NCBI GenBank assembly: GCA_964595055.1 | Contig: CAZQOV010000098.1 | Location: 1 to 11,832 of the forward strand | Direction of reading: 5' to 3' | Source of the DNA: CAYRTD01 sp964595055 | GTDB taxonomy: Bacteria > Bacteroidota > Bacteroidia > Bacteroidales > GCA-2748055 | DNA: 11,832 nucleotides | In this document: piece after piece, positions 1-8,402 of the stretch | Numbering within the stretch: the stretch's first letter is position 1 | Layout of the letters: every line of letters begins with the position of its first letter | Translations under genes and position numbers: made by a program | The notes under the pieces: model-generated | The model's database searches: none | What the model was told of the DNA's origin: nothing | The model's input: only the letters and a program-made list of their open reading frames with translations

Positions 1-3000
1 GTTGAGATTCATTCTGTACTGAACAGCGTTTCCCGTGACCGTGAAAGAACCCGAATAATTGCGGGACATAATTTTGAGTTTGACCTGAAGGTACTGGCGG
101 CTGAATTTTTGCGGGCGGGAAGGGATAATCCTTTGCAGAAAATACCTGGTTTGTGCACCAAGATTGAAAGTACAGACTTTTGTGCGATACCCGGGGGTAG
201 AGGAGGGAAATATAAATGGCCAACCCTTTTTGAACTTCATCATAAGTTATTTGAGGAAAGCTTTGAGGAAGCTCACAATGCTTCTGCTGATGTGGAAGCC
301 ACTGCGAGATGTTTTTTTGAACTTGCCAGAAGGGGAATACTCAGAGAATCGAAATTAAGTATGACACCTGAGGAATACCGGGGTTTCCTGGAAGTAAATC
401 CTCAAAAAATCAAGGCTGCCGGGATAAAAATTGAATCCCACAAACAGGAAGGACCTGTGCAGGAAGAAGTTCCAATTCCTTCGGATATTCCCCAAGAGGA
501 AATACCTGAGGTGCCTTTTACTCATCTTCATGTTCACACCCAGTATTCCATCCTCGATGGAGCAGCTGCTATTCCTGATTTAATAAAGAAAGCGAAGAAA
601 GACGGAATGAAAGCCATTGCCATTACCGACCACGGGAATATGTTTGGGGCAAAGGTTTTTCATAATGAAGCTGTTAAGAACGAAATCTTACCCATTATTG
701 GCTGCGAAGTATATGTTGCGCGCCGGAGTCGACATGATAAGGATGATAAAATTGATGGAGGAGGTTACCATTTAATCCTTCTGGCCAGGAATAAAAGAGG
801 CTATCATAATCTGATAAAACTTGTGTCGCTTGGTTGGACCGAAGGTTTTTATTATAAGCCCCGGGTCGATAAAGAACTTTTAAGGGAATATCATGAGGGT
901 TTGATTGCTACTTCCGCCTGTCTGGCCGGAGAAGTATCAAAAATGATTATGAATCAGGGAGAAGAGGAAGGAGAAAAAGCGGCACTTGAATACAAAGAAA
1001 TTTTCGGGTCCGATTTTTACCTTGAACTGATGCGCCACCCTTCTGAAAATGAAGGGATGAATGAAAAAGTATATAATGACCAGGTTTATGTAAATAAGGT
1101 GTTGATTTCAATTGCAAAAAAGCACAATATTACCTATATAGCCACCAATGATGTTCATTTTGTTGAATCGGAAGATGCCCCGGCTCACGACCGATTGATT
1201 TGTCTTAGCACAAATTCAGATCTGGATGATCCTAACCGGCTGCATTATACAGAACAGGAATGGCTTAAGACCCAGGATGAAATGCGGGAATTGTTTGCCG
1301 ATCTTCCTGAAGCTCTTTCCAATACCCAGGAAATTGTGGATAAAATTGAAGCTTATGAGTTGAACCGGCAGCCCTTATTGCCCGAATTTCCCCTTCCTGA
1401 AGGTTTTGATAATGAGGATGATTATCTCCGGCATTTGACAATTGAAGGAGCCAAAGCAAGATATGATGAGCTGGATGATGCTGTGATGGAAAGACTTGAT
1501 TTTGAGCTGGAGACGATTAAAAAAATGGGTTTTCCCGGCTATTTTCTTATTGTTCAGGATTTTATTAATGAAGCAAGAAAAATGGGGGTTTCAGTAGGCC
1601 CGGGCCGGGGTTCTGCTGCCGGTTCTGTTGTGGCTTATTGTACTGGCATTACTGATATTGATCCGATTAAGTACAACTTGCTTTTTGAACGTTTTCTCAA
1701 TCCCGACCGGATTTCGATGCCCGATATTGATATTGATTTTGATGAGGATGGCCGCGATCAGGTGTTAAGATGGGTGGTTAACAAATATGGGAAGGAAAGG
1801 GTTGCTCATATCATAACCTTTGGTACCATGGCTGCCAAAATGGCTATTCGTGACGTTGCCCGGATCCAGAAACTTCCATTATCCGATGCCGACCGGCTTG
1901 CCAAACTTGTTCCGGAAAGGCCGGGCACAAAACTATCTGCTGCCTATAATGAAGTTCCTGAATTACGGGCAGAAAAAGAGTCAGGTCGTGAATTGGTAGC
2001 CTCTACCCTCGAGTATGCTGAAATTCTGGAAGGATCTGTCCGGAATACCGGCTTACATGCCTGTGGCATTATCATCGGAAAAGATAATCTCATCGAACAT
2101 ATCCCCATTTGTACTTCAAAAGATTCCGATCTCCTTGTGACCCAATATGATGGCAAACATGTGGAAGATGTGGGTATGCTGAAAATGGATTTTTTGGGGC
2201 TAAAGACACTTTCTATCATCAAGGATGCTATTACTAACGTCAGAGAATCCAAAGGAATAGCGTTGGATTTTAGAAATATTCCGCTTGATGATAAGAAGAC
2301 TTATGAACTCTACGCAAGGGGCGATACTACCGGATTGTTCCAGTTTGAGTCACCCGGGATGAAAAAACATCTTCGAAACCTTAAGCCGAACCGGTTTGAG
2401 GATCTCATAGCCATGAATGCACTTTACCGACCTGGTCCTATGGAATATATACCCAATTTCATAAACCGGAAACATGGGCATGAGAAAATTACTTACCTGG
2501 TCCCTGAAATGGAAGAAGATCTGAAAGAAACCTACGGGATTACGGTTTACCAGGAACAGGTGATGCGACTTAGCCGGAAGCTTGCAGGATTTACGAGAGG
2601 CCAGGCAGACTCGCTGCGTAAAGCCATGGGGAAGAAGATAAAGAAGATGATGGATGAGCTGAAGGAAAAGTTTATTGAGGGTTGCCGGAAGAACAATTAT
2701 GATGAAAAAACCATATTGCAAATATGGGCCGATTGGGAAGCCTTTGCTCAATATGCCTTCAATAAGTCACATTCTACCTGTTATGCCTATGTTTCTTATC
2801 AGACAGCCTATCTGAAAGCTCATTATCCTGCCGAATTCATGGCCGCTGTCCTGAGTCGGAATATTACCGATATAAAAAAGATCGGTCTTTTTATGGATGA
2901 ATGTAAGAGAATGGGAATTGAAGTACTGGGACCTGATGTCAACGAAAGTAATGTCAAGTTTACCGTGAACAAGGAAGGCAATATTCGTTTTGGGCTAGGC

Positions 3001-4011
3001 GCAATTAAAGGAGTGGGGGAGTCTGCTGTAAAAATGATCATTAAGGAACGTAAAAAACACGGATCCTTTTCGGATATATATAATTTTGTGGAAAGGGTGG
3101 ATCTTCACAGTGTAAATCGAAAGAATATTGAGGGTCTGGCGGCTTCAGGTTCCTTCGATTGTTTCCCCGAAATCAATCGGGGTCAGTATTTTTTGCCTTC
3201 CGGCAATGATCCCAGTTTTATTGAGAGTCTCATAAGATTCGGAAACAGGCTGAAATCGGATCAAAACAGCACTCAGCAATCTTTATTTAGGGATACTCAA
3301 GCCGATACTATTATTAAACCTGAACCCACTCCTTCTGAGGGATGGGAATTGTTAGATAAGATCAATAAAGAAAAAGAGCTGATAGGGATGTATCTTACTG
3401 CGCATCCTCTGGATAGATTTAAACCTGAGATACTTAGTCTTTGCAATACCGATCTTTATTCGGTGAATAATGATCTTGCCGCTTTCACCGGAAAGGAAAT
3501 TGTATTCCCTGGAATTGTCAAGTCATTTCGGGAGGGTATATCCCAGAAGAATAATCAACCTTTCGGGAATGCCGTATTGGAGGATTATACCGATACTTAC
3601 CAGTTGGGTTTATGGCGTAATGATTTTGTTAAGTTTAAAGGATTTTTTGTCCCCGGAGTTTCCTTATTAATCAAAGCCGGAGTTGAAGAATGGGAATCCC
3701 GAGACGGGAGAAAGGGCATTTCCTTGCGGTTAAGAACTATTCACCTTTTATCTGAAGTCAGAAATGAGCTTATAAAGGAAGTTAATCTAAAGCTTGATCT
3801 GAAAAACCTTTCAGATGATTTGATAGAAGGGATAAAGGCGTTTGTTAAAAAACCTTCAAAGAACAATCCCGGCAAACTTTTAAAGTTTATGATTGTTGAT
3901 ACTGAGACCAATATCAGGTTGGATTTTTTCTCACGTAACCAATTCATTGATCTCACAGATGAATTCTTTTCTTTTGTCGAAGAAAATGAGATGGAATGTA
4001 TTTTGACTTAA
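1..4011 (+). CDS. dnaE: DNA polymerase III alpha subunit with fused N-terminal DEDDh exonuclease (5' end outside window)
   Basis: Replicative polymerase of the DnaE class. The frame is open from base 1, so the start and the Exo I motif lie upstream; the TTG at 109 is only an internal codon. Counting window codons from 1, the end of a DnaQ-like 3'-5' exonuclease is visible: Exo II (GHNFEFD, H23-D28) and Exo III (HNASAD, H92-D97). A linker of about 60 residues rich in E and P follows. The PHP domain runs from about 171 and keeps all nine expected metal ligands: H175, H177, D186, H211, E236, H257, C307, D384 and H386. The polymerase core has GPGRGS at 533-538 and catalytic Asp pair D575/D577 in PDIDIDF, with the third Asp, D730, in MDFLGL. 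The helix-hairpin-helix lies near 997-1015, a clamp-binding peptide QQSLF at 1092-1096, and an OB fold at about 1160-1245. It ends in TAA 82 bases before trxA. The family assignment is certain; the fusion is read directly from the sequence. Confidence 0.97.
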   Translation, partial: VEIHSVLNSVSRDRERTRIIAGHNFEFDLKVLAAEFLRAGRDNPLQKIPGLCTKIESTDFCAIPGGRGGKYKWPTLFELHHKLFEESFEEAHNASADVEATARCFFELARRGILRESKLSMTPEEYRGFLEVNPQKIKAAGIKIESHKQEGPVQEEVPIPSDIPQEEIPEVPFTHLHVHTQYSILDGAAAIPDLIKKAKKDGMKAIAITDHGNMFGAKVFHNEAVKNEILPIIGCEVYVARRSRHDKDDKIDGGGYHLILLARNKRGYHNLIKLVSLGWTEGFYYKPRVDKELLREYHEGLIATSACLAGEVSKMIMNQGEEEGEKAALEYKEIFGSDFYLELMRHPSENEGMNEKVYNDQVYVNKVLISIAKKHNITYIATNDVHFVESEDAPAHDRLICLSTNSDLDDPNRLHYTEQEWLKTQDEMRELFADLPEALSNTQEIVDKIEAYELNRQPLLPEFPLPEGFDNEDDYLRHLTIEGAKARYDELDDAVMERLDFELETIKKMGFPGYFLIVQDFINEARKMGVSVGPGRGSAAGSVVAYCTGITDIDPIKYNLLFERFLNPDRISMPDIDIDFDEDGRDQVLRWVVNKYGKERVAHIITFGTMAAKMAIRDVARIQKLPLSDADRLAKLVPERPGTKLSAAYNEVPELRAEKESGRELVASTLEYAEILEGSVRNTGLHACGIIIGKDNLIEHIPICTSKDSDLLVTQYDGKHVEDVGMLKMDFLGLKTLSIIKDAITNVRESKGIALDFRNIPLDDKKTYELYARGDTTGLFQFESPGMKKHLRNLKPNRFEDLIAMNALYRPGPMEYIPNFINRKHGHEKITYLVPEMEEDLKETYGITVYQEQVMRLSRKLAGFTRGQADSLRKAMGKKIKKMMDELKEKFIEGCRKNNYDEKTILQIWADWEAFAQYAFNKSHSTCYAYVSYQTAYLKAHYPAEFMAAVLSRNITDIKKIGLFMDECKRMGIEVLGPDVNESNVKFTVNKEGNIRFGLGAIKGVGESAVKMIIKERKKHGSFSDIYNFVERVDLHSVNRKNIEGLAASGSFDCFPEINRGQYFLPSGNDPSFIESLIRFGNRLKSDQNSTQQSLFRDTQADTIIKPEPTPSEGWELLDKINKEKELIGMYLTAHPLDRFKPEILSLCNTDLYSVNNDLAAFTGKEIVFPGIVKSFREGISQKNNQPFGNAVLEDYTDTYQLGLWRNDFVKFKGFFVPGVSLLIKAGVEEWESRDGRKGISLRLRTIHLLSEVRNELIKEVNLKLDLKNLSDDLIEGIKAFVKKPSKNNPGKLLKFMIVDTETNIRLDFFSRNQFIDLTDEFFSFVEENEMECILT
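3274..3288 (+). other. Sliding-clamp binding motif (QQSLF) within dnaE
   Basis: This short peptide lies in a poorly conserved, polar stretch between the helix-hairpin-helix and the OB fold of DnaE. That is where the internal beta-clamp motif of alpha subunits is expected. The sequence QQSLF fits the general QxxLF-type clamp-binding pattern. It is flanked by Asn, Ser and Thr on one side and Arg and Asp on the other, as expected for an exposed loop. Function is inferred from motif and position. Confidence 0.7.
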
Positions 4012-4093
4012 TGCTTGACCGTGATTAGTGAAAAAATGGGTACCATAAATTTTGATTTGTGATTTTTTAATACTTTAACCTAAATATTTAACT

Positions 4094-4414
4094 ATGGCAC
4101 TTGTACTTACAGATAGTAATTTTGAAGAAAAGGTTTTAAAATCGGATAAACCGGTAATTGTTGATTTTTGGGCAGAATGGTGTGGCCCCTGCAGGATGGT
4201 CGGTCCCATTGTGCAGGAAATAGGAGACGATTTCAGCGATACGGCTGTTGTTGGAAAACTGGACGTAGACAGTAATCCGGAAGTCACCATGAAATACGGG
4301 ATCAGAAATATTCCTACCATCCTTTTCTTTAAAAATGGTGAAGTAGCAGATAAGCAGGTTGGGGCTGTACCCAAATCTGCCCTTGTTGAAAAACTTGAAG
4401 CCATACTGAGCTGA
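4094..4414 (+). CDS. trxA: Thioredoxin
   Basis: A 106-residue cytoplasmic protein-disulfide reductase, the usual length for thioredoxin 1. The active site WCGPC is at residues 29-33, with redox cysteines C30 and C33. The buried acidic residue is D24, in VDFWAEW. The cis-proline is P74, in RNIPT, followed by the FFKNGE strand-turn and a C-terminal helix. No signal peptide is present, so it acts in the cytosol, reduced by thioredoxin reductase. The ATG at 4094 is the only sensible start. Its leader is A/T-rich without a Shine-Dalgarno, as is common in Bacteroidota. It lies 82 bases after dnaE on the same strand. No convincing promoter or terminator is visible in that gap: only a 4-bp hairpin (ATGG/CCAT, 4036-4046) and an imperfect -7-like stretch near 4046-4054. 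Cotranscription with dnaE is therefore possible. Confidence 0.96.
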   Translation: MALVLTDSNFEEKVLKSDKPVIVDFWAEWCGPCRMVGPIVQEIGDDFSDTAVVGKLDVDSNPEVTMKYGIRNIPTILFFKNGEVADKQVGAVPKSALVEKLEAILS

Positions 4415-4437
4415 AGGAAATTTATTGGATTTCCGAA

Positions 4438-4535
4438 AAAAAATGTTTCATGAGCCGGAAGCCAAATCTGGAAGTCTCCGTTTTATTTCTTAAATTGAGG
4501 ACCAGAATCAGATCCCGGTGTATGAAACATTTTTT
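4438..4535. repeat. Non-coding inverted-repeat element between trxA and the LOG gene
   Basis: The 147-base gap between trxA and the next gene holds a perfect 14-bp inverted repeat. The left arm, AAAAAATGTTTCAT, is at 4438-4451 and the right arm, ATGAAACATTTTTT, at 4522-4535, with a 70-base interior. Inside, CCGG (4455-4458) can pair with CCGG (4515-4518) after a 3x3 internal loop, and TCTGG (4467-4471) can pair with CCAGA (4502-4506). This allows a long, stacked, interrupted stem. The + strand right arm ends in six T's, so a folded transcript would resemble a terminator with an unusually large loop. A separate weak hairpin, GGAAAT/ATTTCC, sits just after trxA at 4416-4434. No open reading frame is credible here. 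Possible roles are trxA terminator, leader structure for the downstream gene, small RNA, or a member of a dispersed intergenic repeat family. Confidence 0.6.
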
Positions 4536-4561
4536 CATTAGGTTTAATTTATTTTTCAAAA

Positions 4562-5158
4562 ATGCACCCAATTAACAGAGTAGCAGTCTTCTGTGCTTCA
4601 AGTCCGGGGATACCGGAAGTTTATTTCAATATGGCAGAACGTATGGGAAGGCAACTGGCGAAAAACAAAATAGCCGTTAACTTTGGCGGAGGAAATGTAG
4701 GGCTGATGGGACACATGGCCGATGCCATTCTTGAAAATAAAGGAGAAATTACCGGATATATTCCTGTTTTCATGAAAGAAATGAAATGGGCACACCCTAA
4801 GGTCAGGGAAATGATCCTCGTTCGGGATATGTACGAAAGAAAATATAGTATCATTCAAAATGTGGATGCTGTAATTGCATTGCCTGGTGGGGTTGGCACA
4901 CTTGATGAACTGATGGAAGTCATTACCTTAAAACAGTTAGGACAGTTTACCAAACCCATTTTAATTTTGAATACAAATAATTTTTATGATCCCCTATTTT
5001 CCTTGCTTAATAAGATGATTATTGAAAAATTTATGCGGGATATCCATGAAGACATCTGGACGATTGTTAGGGAGCCGGAAGAAGTGATTCATGCCATCCA
5101 TGAAAGTCCTCCCTGGGATTCCGAAGCGTTGAAATTCGCAGCTGTAGAAAAGCATTAA
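4562..5158 (+). CDS. LOG-family nucleotide 5'-monophosphate phosphoribohydrolase (TIGR00730-type Rossmann protein)
   Basis: A 198-residue cytoplasmic protein of the LOG ('Lonely guy') family. These enzymes hydrolyse the N-glycosidic bond of nucleoside 5'-monophosphates, releasing the base and ribose 5-phosphate. Plant members activate cytokinins; many bacterial ones act on AMP or related nucleotides. The N-terminal strand VAVFCASSPG (7-16) precedes the phosphate-binding FGGGNVGLMG (41-50). The catalytic/substrate Arg-Lys pair is R93-K94 (MYERKY), and the signature PGGVGTLDE is at 108-116, with E116 the expected catalytic acid. Length is normal for the family. The ATG at 4562 follows an A/T-rich leader; a TAGGTTTA at 4539-4546 is one base from the -7 consensus but lacks a -33 partner. 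The 3' end overlaps the convergent phosphatase gene by 4 bp. It was once labelled 'lysine decarboxylase-like' in databases; the motif set argues against that activity. The true substrate cannot be read from the sequence. Confidence 0.93.
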   Translation: MHPINRVAVFCASSPGIPEVYFNMAERMGRQLAKNKIAVNFGGGNVGLMGHMADAILENKGEITGYIPVFMKEMKWAHPKVREMILVRDMYERKYSIIQNVDAVIALPGGVGTLDELMEVITLKQLGQFTKPILILNTNNFYDPLFSLLNKMIIEKFMRDIHEDIWTIVREPEEVIHAIHESPPWDSEALKFAAVEKH

Positions 5159-8100
5159 AATCTCCTTCCAATAATTAGGATATCATCAACCTGCTCTATA
5201 TCTCCTCTCCAGACATCTATCGTGTTATGGAGAATATTTCTTTGTTCTTCCATTGATTTCTCATTGATCGCGATTAACAATTCTTTCATCGGTTTGGTTT
5301 TAAACTTTGTACCCTCCTCACCACCAAACTGATCCGCATAACCGTCGGTGTAGATATAAATCACATCTCCTTTTCTCATTTCAATTTTATGGTTTGTGAA
5401 TTTTCGATCATTTGTGGAAAGCAAGGAACGTCCGATGGCAAACCGGTCGGCTTTTATTTCTTGCAATTCACCACTTCGGATAAGGATCATTGGATTATAT
5501 CCTCCGGCATATTCCAGAACATTTGTTTCTTTGTCGTAACAAACAAGCGCAATGTCCATCCCATCATACACTGTTGTATCTTCATTGGAACTTTTCAGGT
5601 TTGCGATCACTTCCTTGTTTAAATAGTTGAGAATTTTAGCTGGTTGATAAATATGTTGTTCCTTTACAATCTTATTCAGGAAATTTGAGCCAATGATCGA
5701 CATGAAAGCCCCGGGTACGCCATGGCCTGTACAATCTACTGCTGCCATATATTCTCTATTGCCAATTTCTTCAAGCCAGTAGAAATCCCCACTCACAATA
5801 TCTTTGGGTCTGAAGAGAATGAACGTATTTTCAAATGGAATTTCCTGGGGAAGGATGGCCACCTGGATTCTTTTGGCATAACGAATTGAGTCGGTAATGT
5901 CTTTGTTCTTTTTGGCAAGTTGCTCTTTTTGAGCCGTAACAACTGCAGTGCGTTCCACGACTTTTTCTTCAAGTATCCGTTTTTCAATGATCAGGTTTCT
6001 CTCTCTTACTTTGACGTATAAAAATATGGTAAGTGCACCTGCAAATACACTGAGCATGATAAACCAAGTGGTTTTATAAAAGGGAGGCAGTATCTCGAAT
6101 TTATATACAACGGGCTCTTCATTCCATTTTCCCTCACTGTTCCTGGCGCTTACTTTGAAAGTATAATTATCCGGGGCCAGTCTCGGATATATTACAGTGG
6201 TTTGTTTGGTCACCGGCCTCCAGTCATCGTCGGCCCCTTCAAGCATGATCCGGTAGGCTACAGCTTCAGGATTATCCAGGCTGATGCTGATGTATTCAAA
6301 AAAAACATCATTCTCAGTATATCGCAGCTTCATGTTCTCAGATAATTCCCGTTTCATCCTGTTTACTTCAAAGTGGGTGATCCGGGTCAGAGGTTCTCGG
6401 TTTGAATGTTGAAGTAAGTCTGGATCAAGACGAGTAACTCCTTTCACTGTTCCAAACCATAATTTATGATCCTGATCGATAAAGACAGCATTATCTTTGG
6501 TCTCAATACCTGGAAATCCGTTTTTCTCATTATAGGTATAACTTCTTGATTTATCCGGATCATAAACATTTAAGCCCTGGTTGGTTCCAATATATATGTT
6601 ATTATCTTTATCGATGGCTATAAGGTTAATGAGATTAGCCAGAAGATCCGGGCTCTCTGAAAGATGGTTTATTATTGTTTTATTTATGGGATCTACCTGG
6701 AAAACCCCTTTTGCTTCAGTACCAACCCATAAATAACCCTTATCATCAGAATCTAATGCTCTTGCGGTGAAACTTTCATTCAAAGACAAGTAACTCAGGC
6801 TGTTTTTGGCATAATAATTCAAACCCCCTCCTCTTGTGCCAATCCACATAATATTATCCCGTGCATAATGCAATGCGGTGATGTCATTATTGGCAAGACC
6901 GGTATTTCGATCAAGTTCAATAACCTCTCCATCCCCTGTCGCCAGATTATCAATTGATAGCTTTCGCTGGGTATAGGTATAAACCCGCTGTTCTTTAAAG
7001 TTGTATATGTGCAATCCGTCAAGGGTTCCAATCCATAAACGACCCTCTTTATCGGTTTCGAAAGCTTTTACTTTTAAAGCTGGTAAATACCTGTTTAATT
7101 CATAATGGTAACGAAGGTTCTTGTTTTTTTTGTTATAAGAAAATATGCCCTGGGTTTCCGTAACGATCCATATTCTGGAATCAGAATCTTCTTTCAGGAA
7201 CCCGATCTGCATGTTCTCCAGGTGGGGAAAAGCCTCAAAAATTCTTTTATTATTTCTACTGCGGGATGATAAACTTATTCCCCGGCTTGTTCCAAACCAA
7301 TATGTCCCGCTTTTATCCTGTAAAACAGACCATACCTGTGGATCTTTGAGCCCGTGTTCCGGGAAAAAGGAAGTAAAATGAATACCCTTTGAAACAAGGA
7401 GCCCGTTTTCATCTGCGCCGATAAGCATATTGCCTTCATAATCCCTGATTATCTGACGGATAAACTGGTCGTTCAAACCGGTGGTATTGTCCAGGGTGAA
7501 AGTTTCTTTTTCCGTTATAACCGTTATTCCTCCTCCCCAGGTACCTATCCACATATTCCCGTGCAGGTCTTCAGCAATGCAGGAAATCCAATTGGAGGCT
7601 AACCCGTCTCTGCTATCGTAAACAAACGAGCTGTCTTTTTCAGGATTATATTTATAAAGCCCTCCATGATAAGTTCCAAGCCATAAATTGTTTTTACTAT
7701 CTTCGTACATACAGGTAATCTGAAAATAACTGGGCATTCCATTTTTAAAATAGTTTTCAAAATTGTTATTTTCTGGATTAAAAACCTTCAGGAAAGCATC
7801 GGTAATAAAGTACATTTTGCCGTTATCGGCTTTACAGGCTCCGAATACCCTGTCGCTTAAATCGTCACCAATAAAGATGTCGAACCGGGAGGTTGACAGG
7901 GAATCGGAGATTTCGGAGACTCTTACCGTACCGGAAGATTCAGAAGTTATCCAGAGATTTCCATTTTCATCTGAAAGAATAGCTGTTATATCGGAATCGA
8001 AATATTCACCTGGAGAAGAAAAAACGCTGAAATGCCTCCCATTATATTTACTTACCCCACCTCCTACATGTCCGAACCATAAGTTATTCTGATTATCCCT

Positions 8101-8397
8101 GAAAATAATCCTTACCCCGTTCTCAGCCATCCCGTTCTCTTTATTGTAGTTAATGAAATCGATGCCGCTAAATCTGCTAACCCCGGCACGTGTTCCCAGC
8201 CACACATAGCCATTATGGTCCTGATGAATATCAAAAATGGTGGATTGTGCCAGCCCCTCGCCCACACTATAGTTGTCAAAGAAATAGTTTTGAGCTGATA
8301 TGGGGTAAAGGCCAGGTAAAAAGCAGCATAAGACTACTAACATCCATGCCCTAAGCCTGAATTTAATTTCTGACTTTCGCTTAGGCAGGGATGTCAT
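5155..8397 (-). CDS. Double beta-propeller (Reg_prop) / Y_Y_Y membrane sensor with cytoplasmic SpoIIE-type PP2C phosphatase
   Basis: A 1080-residue one-pass membrane signalling protein. A signal peptide with a basic N-terminus and hydrophobic core ends near ISA35|Q36. About 14 Reg_prop-like blades follow (residues about 45-680), typically with 'D..G.LW.GT..G' cores, enough for two seven-bladed propellers. A Y_Y_Y immunoglobulin-like domain occupies about 685-770, a transmembrane helix about 776-797, and a charged coiled coil about 800-840. The coiled coil leads into DSIRYAKRIQVAILP, the usual entry to Bacteroidota PP2C/SpoIIE phosphatases. The phosphatase (about 850-1080) keeps the metal-site motifs GDFYW (870-874), DCTGHG (D888), TDGYADQ (D1018) and the terminal DD (1071-1072). 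The periplasmic half matches hybrid two-component sensors, but the output is a Ser/Thr phosphatase rather than a histidine kinase. Its ATG is 5 bases after the stop of the caspase-like gene, implying one transcript. The substrate is unknown; family precedent suggests an anti-sigma antagonist or similar phosphoprotein. Confidence 0.94.
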   Translation of the reverse strand: MTSLPKRKSEIKFRLRAWMLVVLCCFLPGLYPISAQNYFFDNYSVGEGLAQSTIFDIHQDHNGYVWLGTRAGVSRFSGIDFINYNKENGMAENGVRIIFRDNQNNLWFGHVGGGVSKYNGRHFSVFSSPGEYFDSDITAILSDENGNLWITSESSGTVRVSEISDSLSTSRFDIFIGDDLSDRVFGACKADNGKMYFITDAFLKVFNPENNNFENYFKNGMPSYFQITCMYEDSKNNLWLGTYHGGLYKYNPEKDSSFVYDSRDGLASNWISCIAEDLHGNMWIGTWGGGITVITEKETFTLDNTTGLNDQFIRQIIRDYEGNMLIGADENGLLVSKGIHFTSFFPEHGLKDPQVWSVLQDKSGTYWFGTSRGISLSSRSRNNKRIFEAFPHLENMQIGFLKEDSDSRIWIVTETQGIFSYNKKNKNLRYHYELNRYLPALKVKAFETDKEGRLWIGTLDGLHIYNFKEQRVYTYTQRKLSIDNLATGDGEVIELDRNTGLANNDITALHYARDNIMWIGTRGGGLNYYAKNSLSYLSLNESFTARALDSDDKGYLWVGTEAKGVFQVDPINKTIINHLSESPDLLANLINLIAIDKDNNIYIGTNQGLNVYDPDKSRSYTYNEKNGFPGIETKDNAVFIDQDHKLWFGTVKGVTRLDPDLLQHSNREPLTRITHFEVNRMKRELSENMKLRYTENDVFFEYISISLDNPEAVAYRIMLEGADDDWRPVTKQTTVIYPRLAPDNYTFKVSARNSEGKWNEEPVVYKFEILPPFYKTTWFIMLSVFAGALTIFLYVKVRERNLIIEKRILEEKVVERTAVVTAQKEQLAKKNKDITDSIRYAKRIQVAILPQEIPFENTFILFRPKDIVSGDFYWLEEIGNREYMAAVDCTGHGVPGAFMSIIGSNFLNKIVKEQHIYQPAKILNYLNKEVIANLKSSNEDTTVYDGMDIALVCYDKETNVLEYAGGYNPMILIRSGELQEIKADRFAIGRSLLSTNDRKFTNHKIEMRKGDVIYIYTDGYADQFGGEEGTKFKTKPMKELLIAINEKSMEEQRNILHNTIDVWRGDIEQVDDILIIGRRF

Positions 8398-8402
8398 AGA
8401 TT

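Noticed and set aside
109..111. TTG as the start codon of dnaE
   Set aside because: Translation upstream in the same frame continues without a stop to base 1 and contains the Exo II motif, so the codon is internal.
2350..2751. 133-codon open frame on the - strand inside dnaE
   Set aside because: It lies opposite strongly conserved polymerase sequence and its translation shows no recognisable motif; it is a shadow frame.
4041..4080. A trxA promoter upstream of 4094
   Set aside because: TAAATTTTG has a three-base rather than two-base gap in the -7 consensus, and no -33 element stands at proper spacing.
4075..4404. 109-codon open frame antisense to trxA
   Set aside because: It is low-complexity and Ser/Thr-rich, entirely opposite a certain gene; no independent support.
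4416..4434. Hairpin GGAAAT/ATTTCC as the trxA terminator
   Set aside because: The 6-bp A/T-rich stem is followed by an A tract, not a T tract, on the + strand.
4562..5158. Lysine decarboxylase annotation for the LOG-family gene
   Set aside because: The PGGxGTxxE signature and the Arg-Lys pair belong to phosphoribohydrolases; there is no PLP-binding lysine motif.
6400..8260. Repeated W-(L/I/F)-G-T coding pattern as a DNA-level repeat array or CRISPR
   Set aside because: The periodicity is at protein level (propeller blades of uneven length) with divergent DNA and no constant repeats or spacers.
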